A DNA stretch of 53,164 nt from NCBI GenBank assembly GCA_947461205.1, contig CANHJG010000017.1, positions 1 through 53,164 of the forward strand, in the 5' to 3' direction. Positions within the stretch are counted from its first letter, which is position 1. Each line of letters opens with the position of its first letter. Below are positions 43,407 to 52,505 of this stretch, piece by piece. The notes under the pieces were generated by a model. It worked only from the letters and a program-made list of their open reading frames with translations. It was not told the origin of the DNA and made no database searches. The DNA is from Opitutia bacterium. GTDB lineage: Bacteria > Verrucomicrobiota > Verrucomicrobiia > Opitutales > Opitutaceae. Position numbers and translations under genes: made by a program.

Positions 43407-43775
43407 GTGGCCGCCTATACCCTCTAGGCCTTCACCGATCCCGAAATCGCCGAGCAGACGCTCATCCTTGAAAAACACTTCTGGGTGCACCGCCGTCCGC
43501 CGTTACACCGCGCGACAAGCGGTGCGAGGGCCAGCGCTTCGACGAACAGTCCATCGCGCTTTTCTCCGTGCGCCCGGCGTTCGAGCGCCGCGGCGGGCAC
43601 ACCGAGAAGTCTCTCCCTAAGGTGACCTTTGTCCGCAGCAAGAAAGCTTGGCATCTCTGCTGGAAGCGTGGCGACGGCCAATGGCACGGCTACCCGCCTG
43701 GGCCGGCGGCCCAGTCACTGGTCGTCGCCCTCGCCATGATCCCCGCAGACGCCAACGGCTGTTTCTTCGGCCGAA
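43407..43775 (+). pseudogene. DUF3024 protein gene, decayed
   Basis: A small uncharacterised domain protein. From the GTG at 43407 the frame reads VAAYTL then hits TAG (43425-43427), continues as AFTDPEIAEQTLILEKHFWV and HRRPP, then shifts frame near 43505-43520. In the new frame it reads CEGQRFDEQSIALFSVRPAF, KVTFVRSKKAWHLCWKRGDG, QWHGYPPGP and ends NGCFFG, the normal DUF3024 end. The expected stop after FFG is CGA, so a stop was also lost. DUF3024 genes are sometimes found with type I restriction genes, which fits the hsd fragment just before it. Confidence 0.65.
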
Positions 43776-43819
43776 TGCGCGGCGACCGCCCACGCGGCAG
43801 CCGAATAGCCCGGGCTGGC

Positions 43820-45079
43820 TCAGCCGAGCTGGCGGGCGAGGATGGCCATGGTGTCGCGTTGGTAGCCCTCGACGAGGGCGCGGGCTTGGGCGGCTTTGGC
43901 GCGGGCGGCGGAGGGATCTTTCGCCATCGCGAGGACGGCGGGGGCGACTTTCTTTTTATCGGCGTCCACATCCAGGTCGAAGAGCCAGTCGCCGAGGCCG
44001 ATCGTGCGCCACATGTCGCCCTTCGTCGTTTGCTCGGCCCAGCGGCAGACGATGGCGGGGATGCCGGCGCCGATGCACATGATGGGGCTGTGTTGCTCGT
44101 GGCCGAAGAGGCCGGCGCTGCGGCGGTAGGTGCTGAGGGCTTCGTCGGTGAGCCAGAAATTTTCGCGCCAGACGACGCGGGACTTTATGTCGGCGGGGAG
44201 CGGGTCGTAGAGTTGCTCTTTGCCGACGGCCATCTGGGTTTTGTCTTCGGGGCAGAGGAGGATTTTGAGTTTCGTTTCGCGGACGACGGCATGGATCGCC
44301 TCGAGCAGCGGCGCGTGGTCGGCGGCTTTCATGAGCTCGTTGCGCGCGTGGATTTTTTCGTCCTTGGGGGTGTTGCGAATCAGCCAGTAGGGCGTGCGGC
44401 GAAGCTTCGGGATGCAGCAGAGAAACTGGCCGGGCTCGAGGCGGTGGGCGGCGAGAAAGGCGTCGGCGGCGGAGTCGTTGCGGAGATCGCAGGCGAAGGC
44501 GCCGTCGGGGGCGAAGTCGACAATCGGGGCTTTCACGCCAGCTTGGCGCGCGAGTTCAAGCGAAGGCATATCGCGGAAGAACACGAAGCGCGCGCCGTCG
44601 AGGGTGGCCTGATCGTCGCTGCCGGAGATGAACGAGCCGTGCGTGATGCCGTAGACGCCGTAGGGTTTGCGGAGGTGTTTCGCGAAGGCGGCGACGTCCT
44701 TCGCGGCGACGAGTGAGGGGCCGGAGCCGTGGAGGAGGAAATCAGTCCACGCGAGGGCGTCGGCGAGCGCAGGGTTGGAGGCGGTGCCGTCGGCCCGAAT
44801 GGTGCCCTTGACGATTTTCAGGTTGGGGAAACGGCGGTGCTCCATCGCGATCACTTCCGCGGAGAGATCGCCGGAGGCCCAGAGGCGCACCTCGGCGGTC
44901 GGCAGATGTTTTTCGATGAGGGCGAGGACGCCAGGCGTGTGGGCAATGTCGCCGATGTTCACGACCTGCCACGAGGAGCGGAGCAAAATGCGCGGGGCAC
45001 GCCGGGCCGGCGTGGCGGCGCGGAGGGAGGCGACGAGGGCGGTGGCGGCGGACGATGCGAGAAAGGTGCGGCGGTGCAT
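43820..45079 (-). CDS. Exported polysaccharide pyruvyl transferase family protein
   Basis: 419 residues. A Tat-like signal (MHRRTFLASSAATALVASLR) is followed by a polysaccharide-pyruvyl-transferase-like fold: NIGDIAHTPGVLALIEKHLP, LHGSGPSLVAAKDVAAFAKH, PYGVYGITHGSFI, and the C-terminal GLFGHEQHSPIMCIGAGIPA (about 330-349). Such enzymes normally use phosphoenolpyruvate in the cytoplasm, so an exported member suggests another activity or a binding role. It lies 58 bases after the Gfo/Idh/MocA gene and in the same direction. The start is set by the signal; upstream frame is not conserved-looking. Confidence 0.78.
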   Translation of the reverse strand: MHRRTFLASSAATALVASLRAATPARRAPRILLRSSWQVVNIGDIAHTPGVLALIEKHLPTAEVRLWASGDLSAEVIAMEHRRFPNLKIVKGTIRADGTASNPALADALAWTDFLLHGSGPSLVAAKDVAAFAKHLRKPYGVYGITHGSFISGSDDQATLDGARFVFFRDMPSLELARQAGVKAPIVDFAPDGAFACDLRNDSAADAFLAAHRLEPGQFLCCIPKLRRTPYWLIRNTPKDEKIHARNELMKAADHAPLLEAIHAVVRETKLKILLCPEDKTQMAVGKEQLYDPLPADIKSRVVWRENFWLTDEALSTYRRSAGLFGHEQHSPIMCIGAGIPAIVCRWAEQTTKGDMWRTIGLGDWLFDLDVDADKKKVAPAVLAMAKDPSAARAKAAQARALVEGYQRDTMAILARQLG

Positions 45080-45137
45080 CGGAATTCGGAGATCGGGGAG
45101 TGAGTTGAAGGACGGAGGGGCTCCGGCGTGGCGTAAA

Positions 45138-46502
45138 TTACAAGCTCCAGCGGTCCCGATACGGGGTGTGGAGGAGGGCATCGGCGGCGGGGTTGTTGGC
45201 GAACTGTAGATTAGCGGCGTCCCAGGTGAGGCGTTGGTTGGGGAGGCGCATGGCGAGGACGCCGAGGAGGACCGTCTCGGTGAGGGCGCCGCCATATTCG
45301 AAGGTTGAGCTGGCGGGGCGACCGTTGGCGCCTGCTTTGCAAGCGCGCAGCCAGTCGGCTTCGTGCGAGCCGGTGACTCGCGGCAGAGTTTTCTCCGGGC
45401 GCACAAACTCCTTCATGCGCGACTCGGGCAGGAGGCGGAGTCCGCCTGCGCCGTGGGAGCCATGGAGTAAGGTGCCCTTGTCGCCGATGATGAGCGCGCC
45501 GCTGCCGGGGAGTTTGCGGCCGGGCTCGAGGTCGGCGGGGACGGGCGGCTGGAGGCGGCCGTCATACCACGTGAGCGCGACGGGCGGGCGGGCGCCCCGG
45601 GCGGGAAACTTGTAGCGAACGATGGAGGCGCGGGGAAACGTCTGTGAACTCACGTCTTTTTCCCAATGGGTCGTGGTGGCTTCGACCGTGGTGGGTGCGC
45701 CGAGGTCGAGGGCCCAGAAGGCGGGGTCGATGATGTGGCAGCCCATGTCGCCGAGCGGACCGGTGCCGAAGTCGAGCCACGCGCGCCACTTCAACGGGTG
45801 GTAGTCCGGGTGATATGCGCGGTGGGCGACGGGGCCGAGCCAGCGATCCCAGTCGAGGGTGGCGGGCACGGGCGGGGTGTCTTTGGGCTGGGCCTGCACG
45901 GCAAAGTTCGACCACGGGTCGCCGCCCACGGGCCGGTCCGTCCACGCGTGGACCTCGCGCACGTCGCCGATGACGCCGGCGGCGAGCCATTCTTTGAGGA
46001 GACGGATGGATTCGGAGGAGTGCCCCTGGTTGCCCATCTGCGTCTGCACTCTGGCGCGGCGGGCGGCTTCGGTCACGGTGCGCGCTTCGCGGATGGTGTG
46101 GGTAAGAGGTTTTTGGCAGTAGACGTGTTTGCCTGCAGCCAATGCGGCGAGGGTGATGACGGCGTGGGTGTGGTCGGGCGTGGCGACGATGACGGCGTCG
46201 ATGTCCTTTTGTTTTTCCAACATCTCGCGGTAGTCGACGTAGGTTTTCGCGGACGGGTAGCGGGCGAAGGTGGGCGCGGCGTAGTCGGCATCGACGTCGC
46301 AGAGTGCGACGATGTTTTCACCGGCGCAGGCTTTGAGGTTGGCGGTGCCCTGGCCCTTGGCGCCGACGCCGATGGCGGCGAGGTTGAGTTTATTGCTCGG
46401 AGCCTCGGCGCCGAAGAGAGAGCCGCGGAAGAACTGGAAGCCGAAGGTGGCGGTGGCGGAGGCGCGGAGGAAGGAGCGACGGGTGGGGCGGGGAGTTTTC
46501 AT
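45138..46502 (-). CDS. Tat-exported Gfo/Idh/MocA family oxidoreductase (1)
   Basis: 454 residues. Twin-arginine signal TRRSFLRASATATFGF at the start. NAD(P)-binding region LNLAAIGVGAKGQGTANLKA (about 40-59), DAVIVATPDHTHAVITLAAL, and the catalytic-site sequence GKHVYCQKPLTHTIREA (EKP replaced by QKP). The C-terminal half has GPLGDMGCHIIDPAFWALDL, as in exported members with a tightly bound cofactor. It probably oxidises a sugar, possibly at C3. ATG 46502 follows a GTG that could also start. Head-to-head with the second Gfo/Idh/MocA gene across a 388-base spacer. Confidence 0.92.
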   Translation of the reverse strand: MKTPRPTRRSFLRASATATFGFQFFRGSLFGAEAPSNKLNLAAIGVGAKGQGTANLKACAGENIVALCDVDADYAAPTFARYPSAKTYVDYREMLEKQKDIDAVIVATPDHTHAVITLAALAAGKHVYCQKPLTHTIREARTVTEAARRARVQTQMGNQGHSSESIRLLKEWLAAGVIGDVREVHAWTDRPVGGDPWSNFAVQAQPKDTPPVPATLDWDRWLGPVAHRAYHPDYHPLKWRAWLDFGTGPLGDMGCHIIDPAFWALDLGAPTTVEATTTHWEKDVSSQTFPRASIVRYKFPARGARPPVALTWYDGRLQPPVPADLEPGRKLPGSGALIIGDKGTLLHGSHGAGGLRLLPESRMKEFVRPEKTLPRVTGSHEADWLRACKAGANGRPASSTFEYGGALTETVLLGVLAMRLPNQRLTWDAANLQFANNPAADALLHTPYRDRWSL

Positions 46503-46890
46503 CACGGGATGGGGCGGGGAGCGTGGCGCCGGGTTCCACTGCCGCGTTTCGGCGAGCGCGCGGCAAGCGGAAACCGACGCTGGGCCGATGGGGCGGTTGC
46601 GGCGGGCGATGCGGGCGCGGACAGTGGAGATTTTTTAGGTCGGCGGCGAGGAGACGCGGGGCGAAAGGGGCAGCAGGGCAGCGGTGGTAGCGAGGACGCG
46701 GAGGGGCCTCATGGGGTCGGGAGAGACGGCGCGGCGTTCCCTCGCGCTCGGGGCCGACAGGCCGACGCCCAGAGCAGCCGAAGGACTCCACGGCAGGCTG
46801 GGCGGATAGGGTGCGATGTCTGCGCGTGAATGGCGCCGGATGTCGGCTCGACCTCGAAGCCGGCGGGTGCATGGTCGTGGAACCTGCCCC
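46503..46890. other. Spacer between divergent oxidoreductase genes
   Basis: 388 bases. A 25-codon minus-strand frame MRPLRVLATTAALLPLSPRV (46635-46712) looks like a cut-off signal peptide, possibly from a gene that has been lost. The spacer must carry the promoters of both divergent genes, but no convincing -35/-10 pair or dyad was found. Confidence 0.3.
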
Positions 46891-48189
46891 ATGAAAACGT
46901 CCGTTTCCACCCGTCGCTCGTTTCTCAAATCCAGTCTCGCCGGCGTGTTCGCCGCGGGCGTTGCGCCACAGTTTGTCCCGGCACGGTTGCTCGGGGCCAA
47001 CGCGCCCTCGAATAAGATCACGCTCGGCTGTATCGGGCTGGGGGCGCACGGCATCGGGGTGAACCTGAAATCGTTTCTCCAGCAGGACGATTGTCGGATC
47101 GTGGCGGTGTGCGATGTGTGGGGGCGTCGACGCGAGGAGGCGCGGAAGCTCGTCGATGAAAAATACGGTGGGACGGGGTGTGCGATGATCGCGGATTTTC
47201 GTGCGCTGTTGGCGCGGCCGGACATTGATGTCGCGGTGATTTCGACGCCGGACCATTGGCACGTGACGATGGCGCAGCTGGCGCTGGCGGCGGGCAAGAA
47301 GGTGTTTTGTGAGAAGCCCACGCTGACGATCGAGGAAGGGCGGCGACTCGCGAACGACGTCGCGGCGCGCCAGGCGATGTTTGCCGTGGGGCTCGAGGAC
47401 CGCGCGGTGATTTATTACCACAAACTCGCCGAGGCCGTGCGCAACGGGGCGATTGGCAAGCTCGAGCGCATCAAAGTGAGCCTGCAGATCAAGCCGGTGT
47501 TTGCGCGCGAGGAGCCAGTGAAGGTGCCGGAGGATCTCGACTACGAGATGTGGCTCGGGCCCGCGCCGTACCGCCCCTACACGCCGACGCTCACGGACGC
47601 GCAGGTGTGGCGGCAGATCCGCGATTTCTCGGGCGGTTCGCTCACGGACTGGGGCGCGCATCTCGTCGACACGGCGCAGGTGGCGAATTTTTCGGAGAAC
47701 TCAGGGCCGGTCGCGGTGAAGGGCCAGGGCGTGATCCCGCCGGACTCCGTCAACACGGTGCCGCGGACCTACGACCTCACCTACACCTACGCGAACGGCG
47801 TGGAGCTCGAGGTGACCGCGGGGGAAGTTTCGCTGCGCTTCGAAGGCAGCAACGGCTGGGTGGGCAACAAGGGCTGGTCGGGTCCGCTGGCGGGCAGCGA
47901 CATGGCCGTGTTTCGCAAGACCTACGATCCGAAGACGAACAAGCTGTGGCCGCGCCCCGAGCGTGAGCAGCGCGATTTTCTCGATGCGATCCGCCAGGGG
48001 CGACCGCCGATGTATACGGCGGAGGCGTTGCACCGGCTGTGCACGACGCTGCACGTCGGGGCGATCGCGATGGAGCTGGGGCGTCCACTCAAGTGGGATC
48101 CGGTGAAGGAGCAGTTCGACGACGCGGCGGCGAATGCGCTGCGCACGCGGACGATACGGGACGACTGGAAAAAGAAGGCGCGGAGCTGA
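46891..48189 (+). CDS. Tat-exported Gfo/Idh/MocA family oxidoreductase (2)
   Basis: 432 residues. Twin-arginine signal STRRSFLKSSLAGVFAAGVA; NAD(P)-binding NKITLGCIGLGAHGIGVNLK; VISTPDHWHVTMAQLALAAG; and KKVFCEKPTLTIEEG, with a complete EKP motif. GGSLTDWGAHLVDTAQVANF is the second-domain signature. It resembles the first copy in layout but is clearly diverged, so it probably has another substrate or works on the next step. The start ATG at 46891 is chosen for the Tat signal; the open frame begins at 46816. It points away from copy 1. Confidence 0.92.
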   Translation: MKTSVSTRRSFLKSSLAGVFAAGVAPQFVPARLLGANAPSNKITLGCIGLGAHGIGVNLKSFLQQDDCRIVAVCDVWGRRREEARKLVDEKYGGTGCAMIADFRALLARPDIDVAVISTPDHWHVTMAQLALAAGKKVFCEKPTLTIEEGRRLANDVAARQAMFAVGLEDRAVIYYHKLAEAVRNGAIGKLERIKVSLQIKPVFAREEPVKVPEDLDYEMWLGPAPYRPYTPTLTDAQVWRQIRDFSGGSLTDWGAHLVDTAQVANFSENSGPVAVKGQGVIPPDSVNTVPRTYDLTYTYANGVELEVTAGEVSLRFEGSNGWVGNKGWSGPLAGSDMAVFRKTYDPKTNKLWPRPEREQRDFLDAIRQGRPPMYTAEALHRLCTTLHVGAIAMELGRPLKWDPVKEQFDDAAANALRTRTIRDDWKKKARS

Positions 48190-48235
48190 GGGTTAGCCGA
48201 ACGAGAGGCAAGCGAGTCGTGGGGCTCGCGGCGCC

Positions 48236-49576
48236 TCACTCTTCCGTGGCGGCGCGCGTGGCCGCGGCAGTCGAAGTGGCGTCGGCGCTGAGCTTGGGCG
48301 ATTGCCAGCGGAAGGCGGACATGGCGCGCAGTTCGCGCACGAACACTTCTTCGCCGCACACGACGAGGTGGGCCCAGGTGTCTTCGGCGGCGACTTTGCG
48401 CTGGTCGAGCAACTGGAAGCCCTTGGGGTCGGCTTTGATCAGGAGCAGAATGCCGCGTTCATCGAGGGCGAGGATGCGGTCGCCTTGCGCGACGAGGCTC
48501 ACGTATTTGCCGAAGGCATCGGAGTTCCAGATACGCGTGCCGGTGGTGAGGTCGATGCAGGTGAAGCGTTGGTTGCCCATGTGCAGGTAGGCGTGGCCGG
48601 CGATGACCACGGGCGAGGACATGTAGCCTTGGGCATTGTTGCTCCAGGCCTCCTGCACATCGAAGGCGCCCGCGGCCTTCGCGACCGAGTAGAGCCAGCT
48701 GCGGTTTTGGTAACTGCTCGTGAAGACGGCGTCGCCCACCACGGTGGGCGTCAGGATGTTCATCCCGCGAAAGGACGGCACGGGGTGGGACCAGAGCACT
48801 TGGCCGGAGTCGGGATCGATGCCGGCGAGGTTCTCGCGCGACTGCACGACGAGTTGGCGCTGGCCGTGGATCGTCGCGAGCACCGGCGAGGAAAACGAAC
48901 CGGCGGACATGACGCCGGGTTTGCCCTCGAACGAGCGCCAGATGATTTCCCCGGTGTCCTGCTTCAGTTTGACGAGGGAGTTGGCGGCTTGGATGTAGAT
49001 CGCGTCGCCGTCGAGGAGAGGAGAGCACACGAGGCCGAAGTCGGGGACGCCGGTGCCGTATTTTTTGACGAAGTCGACGGACCACTGCTCTTTGCCGGTG
49101 AGGGCATCGACAGCGACGAGGACGTCGCGCATGCCGGCGACAAAGACGAGTTTTCCGTTGGTGGCGGGGGTGGCGCGAATCCAGTCGCCGCGAGATTTGG
49201 CGTAGAACGGCACGGACAGGGCGCCGGCCCAGGAGTGACTCCAAAGCTCTTTGCCGGTCAGGCGATCGAGCGCGCGCACGACCTCGGTGGATTTGTCGCG
49301 CGTCTCGGTGACGAAGACGCGGTCGGCGGAGACGATGGGGCCGGAGTAGCTTGGGCCGAGAGGGAGGGTCCAAGTGGGCTTGAGGGTGTCTTCGCTCAGC
49401 TTCGCGGGCCAGGTTGGTCCGGCGACTTGGCCATCGCGGGACGGTCCGCGCCACTGGGTCCAGGTTGCGGCGGCCGGAGTGTCGGCGGCGATGAGAATGG
49501 AGGCGGGCGCGCCGCTCACGGCGATCGCAAGGAGGAGGCCGAGGTTTGGAAAGGAAAGAGGGCAGGAAGGGGGCAT
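48236..49576 (-). CDS. Exported PQQ-type beta-propeller repeat protein
   Basis: 446 residues. Signal peptide (LLLAIAVSGAPASILIAADT), then TWTQWRGPSRDGQVAG, the common opening of PQQ-like propellers in PVC bacteria. Blades repeat the GxxVFVxxxxxxxxALDxxTGKELW pattern: ALDRLTGKELWSHSWAGALS, ALTGKEQWSVDF, KLKQDTGEIIWRSFEG, IDPDSGQVLWSHP and IDLTTGTRIWNSDAFG. This repeats structure may bind PQQ or be purely structural. It converges with oxidoreductase 2 (46 bases apart) and lies 115 bases after the LamG-like gene in the same direction. Confidence 0.88.
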   Translation of the reverse strand: MPPSCPLSFPNLGLLLAIAVSGAPASILIAADTPAAATWTQWRGPSRDGQVAGPTWPAKLSEDTLKPTWTLPLGPSYSGPIVSADRVFVTETRDKSTEVVRALDRLTGKELWSHSWAGALSVPFYAKSRGDWIRATPATNGKLVFVAGMRDVLVAVDALTGKEQWSVDFVKKYGTGVPDFGLVCSPLLDGDAIYIQAANSLVKLKQDTGEIIWRSFEGKPGVMSAGSFSSPVLATIHGQRQLVVQSRENLAGIDPDSGQVLWSHPVPSFRGMNILTPTVVGDAVFTSSYQNRSWLYSVAKAAGAFDVQEAWSNNAQGYMSSPVVIAGHAYLHMGNQRFTCIDLTTGTRIWNSDAFGKYVSLVAQGDRILALDERGILLLIKADPKGFQLLDQRKVAAEDTWAHLVVCGEEVFVRELRAMSAFRWQSPKLSADATSTAAATRAATEE

Positions 49577-49691
49577 CGGAGAAGCGCTACGCGCGAGCGG
49601 GCACGGTGGATGCCGGTGAAAGTTGGCCGAGCGCGGTGGCTTAGCCCGAGAGGGACCCCGCGGCTGGAGGCGGCGCGGCGGTGCGGTGGGG

Positions 49692-51023
49692 CTACGGACG
49701 CGGGGCCGTGACGGGCTGCGCGCGGGCGAGCGCGGCGAGCCGGGCCAACTCCGCGGCGTCCAGCGCGCGGTTAAAGACGGCGACGCCGCCGATCCAGCCG
49801 GTGAAGCCGACGCTGCGGGAGCTGTGGATCACGCGGCCGATGGTGAAGGGGCCGCCGGTGCCGTCGTTCGCTGGGGAGTAGAGTCGGTCGTGGGAGAACC
49901 ACCACGGGTTGAGCCGCAGGGCGGCGAGATCGCGGGCGGTTTCGGTGAAGGTGCCGTCGGCGCCGCGGCGGAGCGTGACCTGGAGACGCGTGTAGCGGAA
50001 TTCGCGGAGCTCGACGCGTTCGTCGGCGGACTCGCGGAGGATTTTGGTCGAGACGAGCTGATCCTCGGGCGGGTTATAAAATTGGTCGGGCGGAAACGCG
50101 GGGTCTTCGCCGGGCTGGAGGCCGGGCTCGCGGTGGAGGCGGCCCTGGAGCCACGCGTTGTAGGCGGATTTGATGAGGGTGTCGGTCTTGGGGTTCTCAA
50201 GCCAGCGGTCGCCGGCGACGCCGTTGAGCCAGCCGGTGAGCTCGTGGGTCGCGTGGTGGTAGGTCATCGCGAAGCACTGCCAGGAGGCGTCGAGGACGGC
50301 GGCGGGTGAGTCGGCGGGGACGGCGGGCGAGACGTCGGCGGAGTTGCACTTGTGGAGCGCGTAGCGGTTGAGGAAGGAACTCGCGCCGTTTTCGGAGACG
50401 TGACCGCAGGCAGAGCCGGCTTTGTTGAGCCCGGCGAAGAGCGCGTATTGGCGCTGGCCGCGCTCGACCTTTTTGATGGCGGCCGTCTCGTTTTGTTTCA
50501 GATCGGTGCCCTCGTGCCAGATGCCGGCGAGGGCGTGGTTGCCGCTCTCGCGAATGGCCCAGACGACGACGGTGACGGATTGATGGGGGCCTTTGAGGTC
50601 GATCGGCGAGTCATGGAGCCGGGCGCGCGGGATGAAGAGGAGCGGGCGAAACGTGGGGTCGGTTTCGTGACGGATACGGATGGCCTCGCCGAAGGGACCG
50701 CGGCCGAGCAGCGGGAAATCGGCGTAGGTGGCCTCGCGGCCCTCGCCCCAGTAGTCGTGGACGTAGTTGCCGGCCTCGAGGGCGAATGCGTTCGTCGCGC
50801 CGGTCGGCACGTGGGCGGTGAAGCGGCGGGCGCCGGTGGGCTCGCGTTGCACGAAGTCCCAGAAAGCGACGCAGCCGGGGGTGTGGGTGACGGTGGCGAC
50901 GCGGTCGGTGGGGGTGGCAGCCGGGAGGGTGAAGCCGGTGAGCAGGAGGAGCGCGGGGATGCAGCGGAGCGCGGTGACGCGTGCGACCGGCGAGGTGAAG
51001 GCGAGGTAGGTGCGGCGGTTCAT
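49692..51023 (-). CDS. Exported LamG-like (concanavalin-fold) protein
   Basis: 443 residues. A signal (MNRRTYLAFTSPVARVTALR through LLLTGFTLPAA) is followed by HTPGCVAFWDFVQREPTGAR, QSVTVVVWAIRESGNHALAG and the C-terminal VGFTGWIGGVAVFNRALDAA, then ELARLAALA, which is the usual LamG-domain end. It probably binds a carbohydrate in the periplasm or outside the cell. A shortened, frameshifted paralogue lies at 52797-53164. It is divergent from the photolyase-like gene. Confidence 0.82.
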   Translation of the reverse strand: MNRRTYLAFTSPVARVTALRCIPALLLLTGFTLPAATPTDRVATVTHTPGCVAFWDFVQREPTGARRFTAHVPTGATNAFALEAGNYVHDYWGEGREATYADFPLLGRGPFGEAIRIRHETDPTFRPLLFIPRARLHDSPIDLKGPHQSVTVVVWAIRESGNHALAGIWHEGTDLKQNETAAIKKVERGQRQYALFAGLNKAGSACGHVSENGASSFLNRYALHKCNSADVSPAVPADSPAAVLDASWQCFAMTYHHATHELTGWLNGVAGDRWLENPKTDTLIKSAYNAWLQGRLHREPGLQPGEDPAFPPDQFYNPPEDQLVSTKILRESADERVELREFRYTRLQVTLRRGADGTFTETARDLAALRLNPWWFSHDRLYSPANDGTGGPFTIGRVIHSSRSVGFTGWIGGVAVFNRALDAAELARLAALARAQPVTAPRP

Positions 51024-51257
51024 GGAGCGGGGGAACGGAAGGAGGGATGGGGCGAAAAATCGAGCGAAGGAAGGGTGAATCGGCAGAGGATGCTGGTCGG
51101 AGATGAGCGGCCGGGGGTGGCCGACAGGTCGGCCGGGCGACCGGGGAGGCGCACCGCGATTGACCCCAAACGCCACAGCCGAGCCCCGTTTGACTGCCTC
51201 GCTCCGCTGTTCTTTGACCGGAGGTTGCGGCCCGCGCTTCGTCATGCACTCTGCGCG

Positions 51258-52505
51258 ATGAGGTCTTCTGAACCCTTTCCCCCCACCCGCGCCGAGGCGT
51301 GGGTGCGTTTGCGTGAGTTTCTGTCCGTGGCGACGCACTATGGCGCCCAGCGGAACCAGGTCGTTGCCGGCCATCCGCACGTGTCCCGATTGTCGCCGGC
51401 GGTCCGGTATCGGCTCGTGTCGGAAGCCGAGATCCTCGAAACCGTTTTGGCGGCCCACCCGTTTCCGGCGGTCGAAAAATTTGTGCAAGAAGTGGTCTGG
51501 CGGACCTACTGGAAGGGTTGGCTGGAACTGCGCCCGGGGGTGTGGCAGGACTACCGCGAACAGGTCGCCCGCCTGCGCGTGTCCGCGCCGGAAAACACCC
51601 TGGCGCGGGTGGCGGAAATCACCTCCGGTCGGAGCGGGGTGGCGATCATGGATCGATTTGTCCGGGAATTGGTCGGGACCGGTTACCTGCACAACCATGC
51701 CCGGATGTGGTTCGCCAGTTTTTGGATCCATAGCGAGCGTCTACCCTGGGCGCTCGGAGCTGACTTTTTTCTCCGGCACCTCCTCGACGCCGATCCTGCG
51801 AGCAATACGCTCTCCTGGCGGTGGGTGGCGGGTCTGCAGACAAAAGGTAAAACCTACCTCGTCCGCCGCTCGAACCTCGAAAAATACGCGGATCCAGCGT
51901 GGAGGGACGACCTGGCTGGACTGGACCGTCTGGACGATGCCCACGTCTCGGCGGCCATCGTCGAGGACACCGCCGACCTGTCCATCGGACCGTTGAACGA
52001 TTGGCCCGGCCGGCCGGAAGCCGCCACCGGGCGCTGCGGTCTCTGGCTGCACAGCGATGATCTCTCCGTCGAAACCTCCCGCTTGGCGGAACTGCGCCCA
52101 ACCTCGTGCCGGGCTTTTCTTAGCGGGCGAAGGGACGCATCGCCGGGGCCGAGTCCGCTGAGCGAATCCTACCTGCGGGGCGCGATGCACGACGCGGTGA
52201 CGCGAGCGGGGGCCCACTTTGGTTGTCCGGCCGACCTTGAACACACCGAAACCCTGCCCGCGGCGATGGTCGATTGGGCGCAGCGCGATCGTCTCAACTC
52301 TGTGGTGACGCTGGCGCCGTTTGTCGGCCCGGTGCGGGAAGCCTTGCCGGCAATCCGATCGGCTTTGCTGGCGGTGGGGATCAACCTCGTGCTCGTTCGG
52401 CGGCCGTATGATACGGCGCTCTTTCCTTTGGCGCGGGGCGGCTACTTCGGATTCTGGGAACGAGCCCAGGTTTGGCTGAAAGGAGCCGAACCGTTTAAGG
52501 TTTAG
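51258..52505 (+). CDS. Photolyase-type FAD-binding protein with unusual domain order
   Basis: 415 residues. Photolyase FAD-domain signatures are at the N-terminal side: HYGAQRNQVVAGHPHVSRLS (about 27-46), VEKFVQEVVWRTYWKGWLEL (72-91), and TGYLHNHARMWFASFWIHSE (141-160) with DPASNTLSWRWVAGLQTKGK (179-198). Canonical photolyases begin with an antenna-binding Rossmann domain of about 130 residues; here that is absent, and instead the last 150 residues (RCGLWLHSDDLSVETSRLAE to RRPYDTALFPLARGGYFGFW) look Rossmann-like. The trailing KTYLVRRSNLEKYAD differs from the usual F-P region. It may repair DNA or act as a light sensor. The ATG at 51258 is chosen since the frame is open but not conserved further upstream. 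Confidence 0.8.
   Translation: MRSSEPFPPTRAEAWVRLREFLSVATHYGAQRNQVVAGHPHVSRLSPAVRYRLVSEAEILETVLAAHPFPAVEKFVQEVVWRTYWKGWLELRPGVWQDYREQVARLRVSAPENTLARVAEITSGRSGVAIMDRFVRELVGTGYLHNHARMWFASFWIHSERLPWALGADFFLRHLLDADPASNTLSWRWVAGLQTKGKTYLVRRSNLEKYADPAWRDDLAGLDRLDDAHVSAAIVEDTADLSIGPLNDWPGRPEAATGRCGLWLHSDDLSVETSRLAELRPTSCRAFLSGRRDASPGPSPLSESYLRGAMHDAVTRAGAHFGCPADLEHTETLPAAMVDWAQRDRLNSVVTLAPFVGPVREALPAIRSALLAVGINLVLVRRPYDTALFPLARGGYFGFWERAQVWLKGAEPFKV

Noticed and set aside
43568-44716. 382-codon plus-strand frame continuing from the DUF3024 pseudogene
   Set aside because: Only the first 70 codons match DUF3024. The rest is antisense to the pyruvyl-transferase-like gene and exists because the DUF3024 stop was lost.
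48302-49711. 469-codon plus-strand frame opposite the PQQ-type propeller
   Set aside because: Reverse-frame composition; no motif; the minus strand is clearly coding.
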